62,715 nt of DNA from Gryganskiella cystojenkinii (lineage: Eukaryota; Mortierellomycota; Mortierellomycetes; Mortierellales; Mortierellaceae), in NCBI GenBank assembly GCA_015852425.1, contig JAAAIG010000118.1:1-62715 (forward strand), given 5' to 3'. Positions 18,163 through 29,482 of this stretch are shown in pieces. The stretch's first letter is position 1. The number at the start of each line of letters is the position of its first letter. The notes below the pieces were generated by a model, which did no database searches, had not been told where the DNA came from, and worked only from the letters and a program-made list of their open reading frames with translations. The translations under genes were made by a program, and so were the position numbers.

Positions 18163-21100
18163 TTACAGGCTAAAGCTCTCGGCAGCAGCAGAAGCTGCAG
18201 CAGCCAATGACTGAAGAGCCTCAATACGGATGGGGAGCTGCTTCTTGAGCGACAAGAGCTCATCAACAGCCTCCTTGACCTGGTCCGCATCAGCTTTGTC
18301 CGTCTTCAATTGACGGACCTTCAAACCCTGAGCATCAATCTTGGCCTCCAACTCGATAATCTCCTCGGGCTTGGGTCCAGGACCGGTCCAGGCAGGAGCG
18401 GGCTTTTGGGCAGCGGAATGAGCGGCGGCCTTGGCCTTCTTGCCAGAGACAGCCGCAGGAGCAGCAGCATCAGCGGGGCCAGCAGCGGCCTTCTCCTTCT
18501 TCTTCTTGGCATCCTTGGCATCCTTGGCATCATTGATATTGACGGGAGCGGCCTTGGAGGCGATCGAGGCAACTTTCCCATCGGGAATCAAGATCAAGCG
18601 AGCGGGCTTATCTCCAGAGGCAACAGCGTCGACAATATAGTAACCCTTGCGCTCAAACTGGATGATATCGCCCTTGTTCAACTCGGCAACGTTTCCATCA
18701 GCGACAGCCTCGGTCTTGAACTCAGAGACGGGGGTCAACAAGTCCTTGAGGTCATCGTCCTCCTCGATCTTCTTCTTTGTGATCAGGTAATCGTAATCCA
18801 TGAGCTCGACATTGACAAGCTCGGGACCGTCCGCCAACCAGGTCAGCTTCTTCTTGGTCTTTTTGAAGTCACCCTCCAAATGAAGCTCGGCCTCAACACC
18901 GGTGACGATGCCTGCGGCGTTCTTCTCAACCTTGCGGATGAAAGCGTTACCCCAGTCCATGAACGTGACCTCCTCGTTAATCTCCAACTCCTTGCAATCG
19001 GCTTGATCCATCCAGAGGGTAGGGCCATAAGCGGTATTCTTGTTGCCGAGAGCCTCGTTCTTCTTGTGACGAGGGACCTCCTTGAGGTTATAGGCATCAG
19101 CACCCGTGACAGTGACCTTGACCTTGTTCAAAGCCTCGACGGCAGTATGACGGGGAGCAATGGGGTCGATCTGCTTACGGTTGACAGCCCAGAGCTTATC
19201 CCACTCCAAGGTGATATAGTTGGTGGAGGCACCCTGCATCAGGATGTAGGTCTTGAGGGCCTCCATGGTGAGACCACGACGAAGGATACCACGGATGGTA
19301 GGGAAACGGGGATCATCCCATCCAGAGACACGACCCTGGTCAACGAACCACGTGAGCTTACGCTTCGACATCAAAGTGTAGACAAAGCTAAGACGAGAGT
19401 ACTCCCAGATGTGAACCTGGCGAAGGCCAAGGTTGTCGAGGAACCACTGGTACTGAGGGTTGCGATCGTGGTATTCATCGGTACGGAGAGCATGGGTAAC
19501 ACCCTCAAGAGAGTCGACAACAGGGCAGGCAAGATCATAAAGAGGGTACATCTTCCACTTGTTACTAAAAAAAAAAAATAAGATCGATTGATAATTAGAT
19601 TCTGTTTCCAAAACGCATAGCGTCATCACAATGTCAAAAGCAAGCCAAGCGAATCCAAGCCAAGCCAACACCAAAAAATCAAATCAAATCCAGAGTTGCA
19701 AAATTACCCGGTGCGAGCGTGGGGAAGAAGGTTGCAGCGGTAGATGACAGGATCACGGAGGGCCTTGTTGAGGTTATCGACCGAGATCTTGGCACGAAGA
19801 CAGCAAGTCAATCCAAACTCAGTGGCGTTCTTCATCTCCTCGAATCGACGCAAGTTCTCCTCAACGGACAAATCGCGGCACTGGGAGGCGATTCCGTCCA
19901 TACGCTCAGCACGCATCTGCTCCTGTCCAGTGGTATCACAGTAGGCCTTGCCTTCTTTAATGAGGGTGAGCGCATACTGGTAGATAACGTCGAAGTAATC
20001 GGAAGTGTAAGAGGCCTTGGTCGAATCAATTCCGATCAAGAGCAAGTCCTCCTTGATCGAGTGCTCGTACTCCTCCTTCTCCTTGGAGGGGTTGGTATCA
20101 TCGAAACGAACAATCAAACGTCCCTTGTACTGATCCGCAAAGTACTTGTTCAAGAGCGCAGCCTTGGCGTGTCCGATATGCAAGTAACCAGAGGGCTCTG
20201 GAGGGAAACGAGTGACGACCTTGCCCATTTCAGCGTCAATCAAGTTGATGTCGAAGGATCCCTGATCAGCAGTCTTGGCCTAGGAGTGACAAAGCAGCCA
20301 CGAATGAAAATGTGTCAATCGAGATCCATTGAATCTTTATCAAGTTTTTGTTTCTTTTGCGGATGAAATTGCTGTAGCATAGTCAAGACGCTGTCTTGTT
20401 GTCCTTGTACTACTTGTCCCCCTGATCCGTCTATTGAGCAATGAAAGTGTTGACTTACAGCTTTGGTGCTCTCGGATGCCTTGGCCAACTCGGCAAGGGC
20501 GACAGCAACAAAGGGCTGAGCATTGATGTTGTTGAACCAGCGTCCGAGGTAGACTCCGAGATCCTTGCCAGTCTTGAGCTGACGAGAAAAGATGGCGTTA
20601 GCCTTCAAGGCACCCCACAAGGCGATATCGGCGACCGAGACCTTGTAACCGACAAAGTAGCTGCGAAGGGTCAAGTGGTGGTTCAACTGCTGAAGAATGA
20701 CATCCAAGGACTTGAAGTCGTTTGAGTTGATGATATCCTGGGCCTTGTCAATAAATTCGTCGATCTATTGAATTTCTCAACAGACATATTCATGTTAGCG
20801 ACATATGCATAAGGATTCTTGGTGGCTACATAAGGTGAGATCCAGATACAGTGTAAGAAGGAAGAATCGTACCAACGAGGTAGAGGCAGCATCGGTTCCG
20901 TAGAGGGTGTTCTTGTGGGAACGGACGATGTAACGCAGGATGGCACTGACAGAGGTCAGAGCGATTCTATAAGTCATAGAAAGAAGGGTGACAATATGAG
21001 CTACTGTTAGCATAGGATCACAGCAGACAATGGCTTTATTCCACCTATCTAGGACCTTGATAGCAAGGAGCAACAACAACAACAAAAAATTGAAGGCATA

Positions 21101-21450
21101 CCCGTTGGCAACGACAGCAGCGGTGGCGTTGTTGTGCTCGGCCAAGGTGGCGACGTTCTTGTACTCGACCTTTGCGACAGCAGGGTTGCTCAGCGCGGCA
21201 GCAAGTGCGATAGGCGCTGATTAAAGGGAATTTCCAATAAGTGTGTGTCGAGATTAGAATGTAGTTTGGCATTGCAGAAAAAATAAAGAAATGACGATCG
21301 ACTCGAAAACATTGGTCTCCTCTCGAGAAATCAAATCCAGAGTTTTCAAGACCAGTCCCGAAGTTTGTCCGGACTGTCTTTGACAAAAGTAGCGGTGGTC
21401 GTACCATAGGGAATCGCGTTCGCCTTGTTGGCAATGACGACAGTGGCCAT
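18163..21450 (-). CDS. GUS1: Cytosolic glutamyl-tRNA synthetase with N-terminal GST-like domain and C-terminal WHEP domain
   Basis: Charges tRNA-Glu with glutamate in the cytosol. Six exons: 21450-21405, 21216-21102, 20966-20873, 20764-20459, 20279-19708, 19564-18163, totalling 2535 nt (844 aa), in phase. Residues 1 to about 185 form a GST-like domain (SYFVGYKVSVADIALWGAL), which in yeast docks the enzyme on Arc1. The class I catalytic core has FPPEPSGYLHIGHAKAA with HIGH at about 221-224, and LMSKRKL at about 442-448 (KMSKS equivalent). An anticodon-binding beta-barrel follows. After an Ala/Lys-rich linker (DAKDAKDAKKKKEKAAA), a WHEP-type helical hairpin sits at about 770-830, with IDAQGLKVRQLKTDKADADQ. 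The neighbouring downstream genes share its strand but not its function. Confidence 0.95.
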
Positions 21451-21877
21451 GATGTATATTTTTGAAATAGAGAAAGGGTGTGGAAACAAAGAGCAGGACT
21501 GGGACCTTTTTATCGTTTTTTGCTTTGGACTCGGTGGCTTTGTGCATTGTGACTGTTTTTACTAGAGACAAGAACTGAGGATGATTCACGACGTGCCATC
21601 CTGACACGGGGCTACTGCGCCATTTTATGCAGGCTGAGCTGGATATTCGGACGATTAAGCAAAGGGAGCTGGAGCAAGTGGACCATTTATTTATCAAGGT
21701 TTTTATTATGATCAAAAAGAGAAAGAGAAGAACCATTAGGTACCGTGGAGTATGAAAGTGTATATTGTTCTTGCAAGTATTAGGTAAGTAAGCTTTAAAT
21801 GGTGCGAACAAAAAATGATTCAAACCGTCGTCATTCGGACTATTGTAGAACGTAGAATCGAATCTCAAGCATCTTTC
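21451..21877. other. Intergenic between GluRS start and secreted protein stop
   Basis: 427 nt holding the GluRS 5' leader and the 3' end of the secreted protein gene. Nothing else recognised. Confidence 0.5.
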
Positions 21878-22324
21878 TTAGAAGGGTCCGGGACCACCAG
21901 GACCGATTGGTCCTCCAAAACGTCCACCACCAAAGGCGCCAGGGCCGCCAAAGTCACCAGGGATTGGGACGGGAACAGGTGCAGGAACCGGAGCGGGAAC
22001 AGGGATTGGAGCAGGAACAGGGAAAGGTGAGGGGACCGGGAAAGGACGAGGAACTTGAAGGATTCGAGTGCGCGTCTTGCGGTGGCGGTGATGACGGTGG
22101 TTGTCGTCGTCGTCATCATCACAGCAGTCATCATCATCGTCGTCATAATCGTCGTCGCAGCAGTCATCATCGTCATCGCAGCAGTCGTCATCGCAATCGT
22201 CGCCGCGGGTGGACAGAGTCGTGTCCTTGGACGCAACCGGGGCAGCGTACGAGACATTGAAGACGGTCGTAGCCAAGAGAGCGACTGTCAAGAGGAGGAT
22301 GACCTTGCGGGGAGACATTACCAT
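21878..22324 (-). CDS. Small secreted Asp/Cys-rich, His/Arg and Pro/Gly-repeat protein
   Basis: An intron-free frame of 148 codons plus stop. The start is ATG at 22324 or, two codons later, 22318. The N terminus has a basic start and a hydrophobic core (KVILLLTVALLATTVFNVSY) ending in AAPVA, a convincing signal peptide. The mature part has four blocks: about 45 residues of almost pure Asp with Cys, mostly as CC pairs spaced by 5-10 Asp; a basic NHRHHRHRKTRTR stretch; a PV/PA repeat (PVPAPIPVPAPVPAPVPVP); and a Gly/Phe/Pro-rich end. I recognise no family. Composition fits an extracellular divalent-metal or cell-wall binding protein, which is inference only. It has the clearest TATA box in the window. 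Confidence 0.8.
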   Translation of the reverse strand: MVMSPRKVILLLTVALLATTVFNVSYAAPVASKDTTLSTRGDDCDDDCCDDDDDCCDDDYDDDDDDCCDDDDDDNHRHHRHRKTRTRILQVPRPFPVPSPFPVPAPIPVPAPVPAPVPVPIPGDFGGPGAFGGGRFGGPIGPGGPGPF

Positions 22325-23009
22325 AAGAGGAGCAAGAAGGAGAAGGCTCGGGGATAACTTGTTTACTTTGACGGAAGTAGTTGAGGGTGAAGAATGTTGT
22401 TTGAGTTGCTGAAGTAAAGAGCCGCGTAGTGAACTTGTGGTCTGAGAGGGTGGGCGGCACTCGGCTTTATATAAATGACTGGACGTCTGTGCTCGTTGAG
22501 AATTACATGTCGGAAAAGCTTTTTCGCAACAGGCAGAGAGAGTAAATGACTGGTGGTTCATTGTTTGCGAGTGATGGCTGTCCCAATGGTCTAGTCGAGG
22601 CAATAGTCAACTAATGCATGGGTGCTAACGGCATGTCCTTCAGCAGAGAGCGTACGCAAAAACGTTTGTTGATTGATTGGCGCTGTACGCTGATTGATAG
22701 CAAAAAAGGCGATGCGTTTACTTTGATTTTTTATACTTGCGGTGTGCAAACGCTTTGACGCGTCTTTTTTGTTAGGAGCGCGTTGTGGTGCGGGCCAGAG
22801 GTCAACAGTTATCACTGATGGTATCTCAGCCCATTCATCAGCTCAAGGCCAGAGTGACCACACGACCACACATACTGCCACTGCAAGTACAGACAGATGG
22901 TAATAGTTACAAAGAACCCCTCGGGTTTAATTTTATTGCGAAAGAAAAGATCAGTTCTTTTTCAGTTCGACAAGTAAGGAGACAGAGAAACGATTATAAA
23001 CAAACCCGC
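22325..23009. other. Intergenic: secreted-protein promoter and aquaglyceroporin 3' region
   Basis: Contains the TATA box described separately and a TTTATT (AATAAA on minus) at about 22932-22937, placed to serve the aquaglyceroporin gene. No further gene. Confidence 0.45.
22465..22476 (-). promoter_or_regulatory. TATA box of the secreted Asp/Cys-rich protein gene
   Basis: On the minus strand the sequence reads ATTTATATAAAG, about 140 nt before the start codon. That leaves room for a 5' UTR of roughly 100 nt. No comparable element was found at the other starts in the window. Confidence 0.55.
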
Positions 23010-24406
23010 TTAATCGTTAAGAGGGCTGGGGCCAGCGTAGACCAAGAAGTCATAGGTGAAGGCACCACCGATAGCGCCCAAGAAGGGAGCAACGATTGGG
23101 ACCCAGAAGTACCATCCCTGGCGAGTGAAGACTTCAAAGCCCCAGCCAAAGATGGCAGTGAAAAGACGAGGAGCCAAGTCACGGGCAGGGTTCAAGGCGA
23201 AACCGGTCAAATAACCGAATGAGGTACCGATGGCAGCCAAGGAGAGACCAATGATCAAGGGCTGGGTGTTACCGGCGGGGGTGTTACCCTTGTCAGAGGT
23301 GGAGAGGATGACCAAGACCAAAAGGGCGGTTCCGAGGAACTCGGCAATGAAAGCAGCGGTGGTCGAAACATCCTTGGTCTGGAGACCGGTGACAAAGATA
23401 CCGACGGTCTTGGCAGGGTCAGCAGCCTTGATGGCAGAGTAGTTGGCAACGTACACAACAAGGGCACCGGCAAAAGCACCAGCGAACTGGGCAATCCAGT
23501 AGATGAGGACATCAGCCCAGGCGAAGCGACGGAAGATGGCCATGGCCAAGGTGACAGCGGGGTTCAAGTGACCACCCTGAAAACATGCAGATAGCAAAAA
23601 AAGATGAGCACTGGCGTTAGAAAAAAAAATGTCATTTTTCAGGAGAATAGTACTTTCAAGATACAGGGGATGATGATGTCGTGGGAATTGGATCCGAGAT
23701 CTCGAGATGTGGTTTGCGAGGAAAATAGGGTGTTTGGTGCTCTGTTGTTGTTCATAATCTTTTTTGTTTTCTTGTGGGATGGTGCCACCATTCGATAGTT
23801 TGTTTGTTGATGTATGTGTTGCTTGACCTCTCTGGCTGTTTCTTTTTCTTTCCTGTCGCGTTGAGGTTCCTTGCTTCCGCTACTGTTGTCTGCCTCTTTT
23901 GCTCGTGTGAAAAGGGGTTTCCATGTTCTCTCTCGCAAGGAAGGTATTGTTTTCTCAGCACTTACAGAGATACCTCCAGAGACGTAGATACCGAAGGTCA
24001 AACCGAGACCCCATCCAAGGGACATGGTGAACCAAGAGTTGTTCTGGGAGAAAACGAGCTGGGCAATGGCACCGGAACCGAATGCAACCAAGATGGCAGT
24101 TCCGAGGAACTCGGCAAAGGCCTTTCTGGACTAGTAACACATGAGCAATATAAGCGAGGACAGAAAAGAATTGTCAGACGACTACCGATTCCTCATTTTC
24201 TGTCACCGTTTCTTCCTACCCAGCTACTATCATTGACATGAAAAGTGACAAGTAAAAAGCGGAAAACAACATGTATCTACCTTGTGGCGGATGCCAGACC
24301 ATTTGCTGCGAGCCTCATAGCGGACGCGGGTGACACCGCTCTCGACGCGATCGAGGAGGGCATCGGTCTCGCGAGCCTCATGGTGGTTGTTGTGGTGGTT
24401 GGTCAT
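23010..24406 (-). CDS. Aquaglyceroporin (GlpF-type MIP channel)
   Basis: Membrane channel for glycerol and water. Three exons: 24406-24281, 24130-23966, 23576-23010, totalling 858 nt (285 aa). The two half-helix motifs are GGHLNPAVTLAM and FALNPARDLAPRLF; the Asp after the second NPAR is characteristic of glycerol-conducting members rather than strict aquaporins. Hydrophobic segments typical of the six-helix fold include EFLGTAILVAFGSGAIAQL, GLGLTFGIYVSGG, AFAGALVVYVANY, EFLGTALLVLVILST and FWVPIVAPFLGAIGGAFTY. The cytosolic N terminus is short and begins with a His/Asn cluster (MTNHHNNHHE). The intron between the second and third exons interrupts just before the first NPA loop. In fungi such channels take part in glycerol flux during osmotic adjustment; the sequence gives no regulatory clue here. 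Confidence 0.93.
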
Positions 24407-25047
24407 GGTGGAGGGAAGGAGGGTGGGAAGATGCGGGGACGGGAGGTGAAGAGAAAAAGAAAAAAAGAGAAAAAGAGGAAAGAAAAAAGAAGGGAGTAGA
24501 AAAGGGAAGAAAACTGAACGGCAGGGGAAAAAAAATTGCTCACAATCCCAAAAGCAAGGCAGGGCCAAAAGAGGGCGATGCTGAGATGGGTTGTTCACCC
24601 ATCTTCCAAGCCCAGACTCGATTCTTTTCTGTTGTCTCTTTCTTTTTTTCAATTGCTGAGATATTTGTTGATGTTTGAGAGCACCACAGAAAAACATGAC
24701 AACCGCCGATTATTGTCTCATCCCAGACACAACAACTTTTCTTTTTTTTTTTGCTTTTCGTGCCGTCGTCGTGCTTCGACTGAACAGTGGCAGTGGCAAC
24801 CCAACGAACGGCTCTCATTTTTTTTTTTTTTCGCTCCAAACAACACATCACTTATTTCCCTTGCCTTTGTAGTCTATGTTTAAGCGTTGTGGGTGCGCCG
24901 GACGGGCTAAGCTTACGCAAACAGACAGTCGGTCGTTTTAAAATTACTGTTTCCGCGGGAATAAAAGAAAAGACGATTGTTATTCGTTTCTAGCTCTGTG
25001 GTATTATCATCTTTTTTTTTGTTTTGGCTTTGTGACATATCTCTTTT
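24407..25047. other. Intergenic: aquaglyceroporin promoter and CoA ligase 3' region
   Basis: 24407-24520 is A/G-rich on plus (pyrimidine-rich leader on minus). Several poly-T runs occur at 24730-24835 and 25010-25020. No supported gene. Confidence 0.45.
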
Positions 25048-27408
25048 TCAAAGATGAGCCTTGAGCCCCTCGGTTTGCTGGTCCTGTGCGCGATCGAGTT
25101 TGACGATATCCTTGCGGAGAATCTTTCCCGAGGCTGATTTAGGAATCTCGTTCGTGAAGACGACACCGCCTCTCAGCTTCTTGTGGGGCGCGACCTTGGC
25201 CGTTAAAAAGTCAATAATATCCTGCTTGAGCTTGTCCGAGGCCTCCGTGGGATCATGAAGAACAACATAAGCACGAGGAATCTCAGTCGCCTGACTGGCA
25301 TCATAGGCAGGGATGACAGCAGCATCCAGGACACGAGGGTGAGTTGTCAAGAGGGCCTCGAGTTCAGCAGCGGGGATTTGGAACCCCTTGTACTTGATCA
25401 ATTCCTTGAGACGATCGACCACGAACCAGTTGTTGTTCTCGTCAACGTACACGATATCACCAGTGTGCATCCATCCATCTTCACGAATGGTGTGCTTTGT
25501 CGCCTCGATATTGTTCAGGTAACCCTTCATTACGTTGGGACCTTTCAGCAACCACTCGCCCTGCTGGCCCACTCCGAGTTCTATAGTGTGCCGATGCAAA
25601 TAAAGAAGTAGACGCGCGATCAGTTCGATTTTTTTTGCCACCAAGCAACACGTGCAACATTGCGTTCGCCCAAAAAAAAATAAGACTTCTCTTTTTTAAA
25701 TACCTTTTCCAGTCTCTGGATCGACAACCTTGGCCATCAAACCAGCAACAAGAGGACCGACAGATCCGTCAGGGCCACGGGCATCGGGTCTCAAGCAGGC
25801 GACTAAGGGAGAAGCCTCGGTCATTCCAAAGCCCTGTCGGCAGTACACGCCTAGCTGGTTCTCAATCATGCGACAGAGGTCCTTGGGCAAGGGGGCAGCT
25901 CCACAGGCAATGTGACGAAGGGTGCTGAGATCATAGTTCTTGACCATGGGATGCTTGGCAAGAGCGAGCGCAACTGGAGGTACGATAAAGGTGTTGGTGA
26001 CCTTGTAGGTCTGGATATTTTGAAGGAAGGATGGCAGATCAAACTTGGGCATGATGACCGTCTCCGTACCCTAAAGAAAATTATCAATAGTGAGAAAGAA
26101 GTATCTTTTAGATATCTGCATCGATATAGATCCCAGAACGCGAAAATTCGTTATCCTTACGGTGATAAGCGAGATGTGCAAACAGTTCATAAGACCGTAG
26201 ATGTGATAGAGAGGCAGGAAACCGAGGACGACCAGGTTCTTCTCCTTGATCACTTCGGCATCATAGCTCATGATCTGAACCAAGTTAGAGGTGATGTTGT
26301 TGTGCGTGAGCATAACACCCTTGCTCTTGCCTGTCAAAAAGTACATTGTAATAAACGGAATTTGATTAATAGGTTGTATCTACAGATGGATGACAAAGAG
26401 CTACTCCCAGAACCCAGAGACGATCGACTCCACTTTCCCAAGTATGTGAAAGAGGGTGATCGAGATTTAAAAATAATGTCCCGGAGACCGATTGGGCGAT
26501 CTGCCATGTGGGCGGACTGTGAATGTTGTAAAAAAAACCTTCCTTCGATTCCACCGTTCGATGGCTCATTCTTCGAAATTATTTTGCTGGTACTCTTTTG
26601 ATTCGTATCCAGTATTCCCGACAGAGAGAAAAAAAGGTGCAGTCGACAGAGAGACCGATGAGGATGCCCCATGTTTAAAGCGGGTGAATTCCTTACCGGT
26701 GGTGCCACTGGAGTAGCAAAGGTATGCGATATCATCCATGGCGAGCGTTGCTGGTGGTGCGAGACGTTTGGCGAGTATGCTTCTGTACGCTTTAGTGCCA
26801 GTCACTGAATCGTCCATGTCTCCAAACAAAAGAATAGACTCGGAGGCGATTCCACAGATCTGGGCTGCCTTTTGCGCATTGGGAAGAAGATCGAGCGTGG
26901 TGACGATGTAGCGAGCCTGTGAGTCCTTGAGCTGGTAGACAACTTCATCGAGGGTATAGGAGTGGTTGACGGTGGTGACGATACCACCGGCGCAGAGGGT
27001 TCCCAAGACGGGGACGCCAAAGTCGTACTGTTGTTTCGACAATAATTTTTTTTTTTTTGTTATTTGTTATTTGTCGGAGGATCAGTGAAAAAAATTCAGG
27101 TACGAGGTGAGTGATTTTCTACGGTTTGGTTACACACTGATCACTGATGAATAGGCTAAAAGTTTTCATACCTGGTTGCAGGAGTAGACAGCGAGGACCT
27201 CACGATGCTTAAAGGAGAGGAGATCTTGCAATCCAGCAGCAAATTGCTTGGTCTCGTTCAGGAACTGACCAAACGTTAAGGAGCGACCGGTCTCAGGATC
27301 GATGAAGACGGTTTTGCCAGGAGGAACCTGACAAGGGTTGGAGTCGAGATAGTGATAGATATCGACTAATGGGTAGACGGGATCGGGATCAGGCGAGTAA
27401 AAGATCAT
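25048..27408 (-). CDS. 4-coumarate--CoA ligase-like acyl-CoA synthetase, C-terminal PTS1-like AHL
   Basis: ANL-superfamily adenylate-forming enzyme that activates a carboxylic acid to its CoA thioester through an acyl-AMP. Five exons: 27408-27172, 27027-26697, 26330-26161, 26070-25704, 25580-25048, totalling 1638 nt (545 aa), the usual family length. Signature motifs in order: LCYSSGTTGKSKGVMLTH (AMP-binding P-loop, split by an intron inside GTTG), FLPLYHIYGLM, YCRQGFGMTEASPLV, GWMHTGDI, VVDRLKELIKYKGFQI hinge, and PKSASGKILRKD with the catalytic Lys. It ends in AHL, which fits the peroxisomal targeting consensus (S/A/C)(K/R/H)(L/M). The substrate could be a phenylpropanoid-type or fatty acid; peroxisomal location favours the latter in fungi. 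The 577-nt divergent spacer separates it from the CHIP gene. Confidence 0.92.
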
Positions 27409-27985
27409 TTTTAGACGAGGAGAGGGATGGGAGCGAGAAATGGTAGGGGAAGGAAAAGAGGAAAAGAAAGAAGAAACAAGCAAAGAGACGGTCGGACGAA
27501 ACCCAAATCGAATAAACGCTCTCACAAACTATGTCTTCCCATGTGCCTTTGTTAATTTTTGTGAGGATAGTTTAGACTGACCATACAATTCGAATACTTT
27601 ATCAAGGGTTTTTTGCTCCCTTTTTCCAAGGACGTAGGGGGCGAGGAAAAAATTGGAACAATCGCTGACAAATAGTCACATGACGCCTTTTCTTGGGAAC
27701 AGGAAGGTGCCACCAACACTTTCTTGTCTGTCGAAAGACTCGAAACAAAACACCACTTTTGAACCCACCAACCCCTACATATTCGTTTTTCCATCTTTTT
27801 TGTTCATTCCTGTTGCATTATCATTATAGCATCACCTCAAGAGGAACATCCATCGACAGGACAGGACGTAGCTTTGTTTCTAATTCGGATTGCACTCGGG
27901 GACAAAGACATAGACAGTTAAACACAAACATAGGACATAACAGACATTCTCAGAAACCGAATCAAATAAGCACTCAAAGGTTACC
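27409..27985. promoter_or_regulatory. Divergent promoter region between CoA ligase (-) and CHIP (+)
   Basis: 577-nt spacer between two outward-facing starts. No strong TATA box; short frames on both strands lack coding character. Confidence 0.4.
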
Positions 27986-29364
27986 ATGGCATCAACCCTT
28001 ACTGCCGACCAACACAAACTCATGGGCAATGAGCACTTCAAGCTCAAGGAGTTTGCTGAGGCTATCGCCGAGTACTCGACTGCCATCGTATGTGAAATCC
28101 TACTGTACTTTTGGTTAATATGCATTCTGGTTATCAGAAGCAGAAAAGTCAAGGATCTGGCAGTCCCATTCAACAGAGCTCTCACGCAATTTCTGAAAAA
28201 TATTAGGTCAAGGATCCAAAGGTCGCCGCCTTCTACTCAAATCGTGCGAACTGCTATCTCAAGGTATGCTCGCCTGCCGAGTGTTATTGTTTGTGTTAAA
28301 AGGTTTGCAATGCCTTGCTAATCGGACCATGTCCTCTCTTCTGTGTTTAGCTTGAGAAGTACTCAAAGGTCATCTCGGATTGTGAACGCGTAGTAGAACT
28401 GGACCCCAGATCAGGTATGAACCATCCATATCTCTCTTTTAAACTGTGGTTTGTTTGCTCAATACGACGCTGTGCATCTGTGATTGTAGGTTCTTGCTGA
28501 CCCGTGTTTTGTTCTCTCTTTTTTCTTTCTTTCCGTCTTTTTTTTCTCTTTTTTTCTGTACCATCGAATCATCAAAGTCAAGGGGTATTACTTTGTAAGA
28601 AACTTTACTTATAAGACTGTGATATAGACTGAGCACACGTTCTCCGATACTGACATCCTGTTTTGTATCATTTTTGACGAAAACAGCTTGGCAGGGCGCA
28701 CCTTGAACTCGAACAACCCGCAGAGGCTTACGCTATGTTGAAAAAGGCGTACGAGTTTGCGTTGGAGCAGAGATCTTCGTTTACCAAAGATATTGTTTCG
28801 TTGATCTCGGAGGCCAAAAAACAAAAGTGGATCGAAGAAGAGCGGAGGCGGATATCACAGGTCTCTGAGACCTACCAATACCTCTCCGGGTTGATTCAAC
28901 GGGATTTCGACCGCCAGACTGCTGCGTTGGAGAGGAACGCAGGTGATTACCAGGAACAACTCTCGGACCTCAAACTCGACAGGACGATGCGACTGGAACA
29001 ACTTGAGACTATGCTACAGCGTGCAGGACAACCGGATGAATACGCTCAGCCTTATATTTCGCACAAGAACGGCTTTAATGGTCGTCCCGTGCCTCTGTCT
29101 TCGACAGTGGCCAATGCCCCACGCGAGGTTCCGGATCACATGTTGGACAAGATCACGTTCGAGTTTATGCATGATCCTGTCATCTCGACCAAGTCTGGGA
29201 TAAGTTATGAGCGGTCGACGCTTTTGGAGCATTTCAGTCATGGGCGCATGTTCGATCCAGTTGCCCAGGTGCCGTTGACAGAACGTGATATCATCCCGAA
29301 CCGAGCTCTCAGGGAAGCCTGCGAGGACTTTTTATCGAAGAACGGCTGGGCTGTTGACTACTAA
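27986..29364 (+). CDS. STUB1: E3 ubiquitin ligase CHIP (TPR and U-box cochaperone)
   Basis: CHIP binds Hsp70/Hsp90 tails through TPRs and ubiquitinates bound clients through a U-box. Five exons: 27986-28087, 28207-28263, 28351-28414, 28578-28594, 28687-29364, totalling 918 nt (305 aa; human CHIP is 303). The fourth exon is only 17 nt. TPR 1 is visible in HKLMGNEHFKLKEFAEAIAE, TPR 2 in AAFYSNRANCYLKLEKYSKV, TPR 3 across the microexon (VKGYYFLGRAHLELE). A helical segment (KKQKWIEEERRRISQVSE) matches the family. The U-box spans about 227-300 (DKITFEFMHDPVISTKSGIS, GRMFDPVAQVPLT), and the end NGWAVDY mirrors animal CHIP. CHIP is absent from yeasts, so this supports an early-diverging or filamentous lineage (inference). 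Confidence 0.94.
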
Positions 29365-29482
29365 GATATTATAGTTTGTGTTCTTGTCATTCCTCCTGTG
29401 GACCTGTTCCTCCTTATACCGTCAACATACATCTATCATATTCCGTCGACGATGTTGTAACAACACCATTTAAATACTCATA

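Noticed and set aside
18310..19581. 423-codon open frame on plus opposite GluRS
   Set aside because: It is the antisense shadow of a strongly codon-biased gene; the Leu/Ile/Asp-rich product has no domain, while the minus frame has all GluRS motifs.
22055..22357. Val/Ile-rich frame on plus opposite the Asp-rich protein
   Set aside because: Antisense of Asp codons gives Val/Ile runs. The minus frame has the signal peptide and TATA box.
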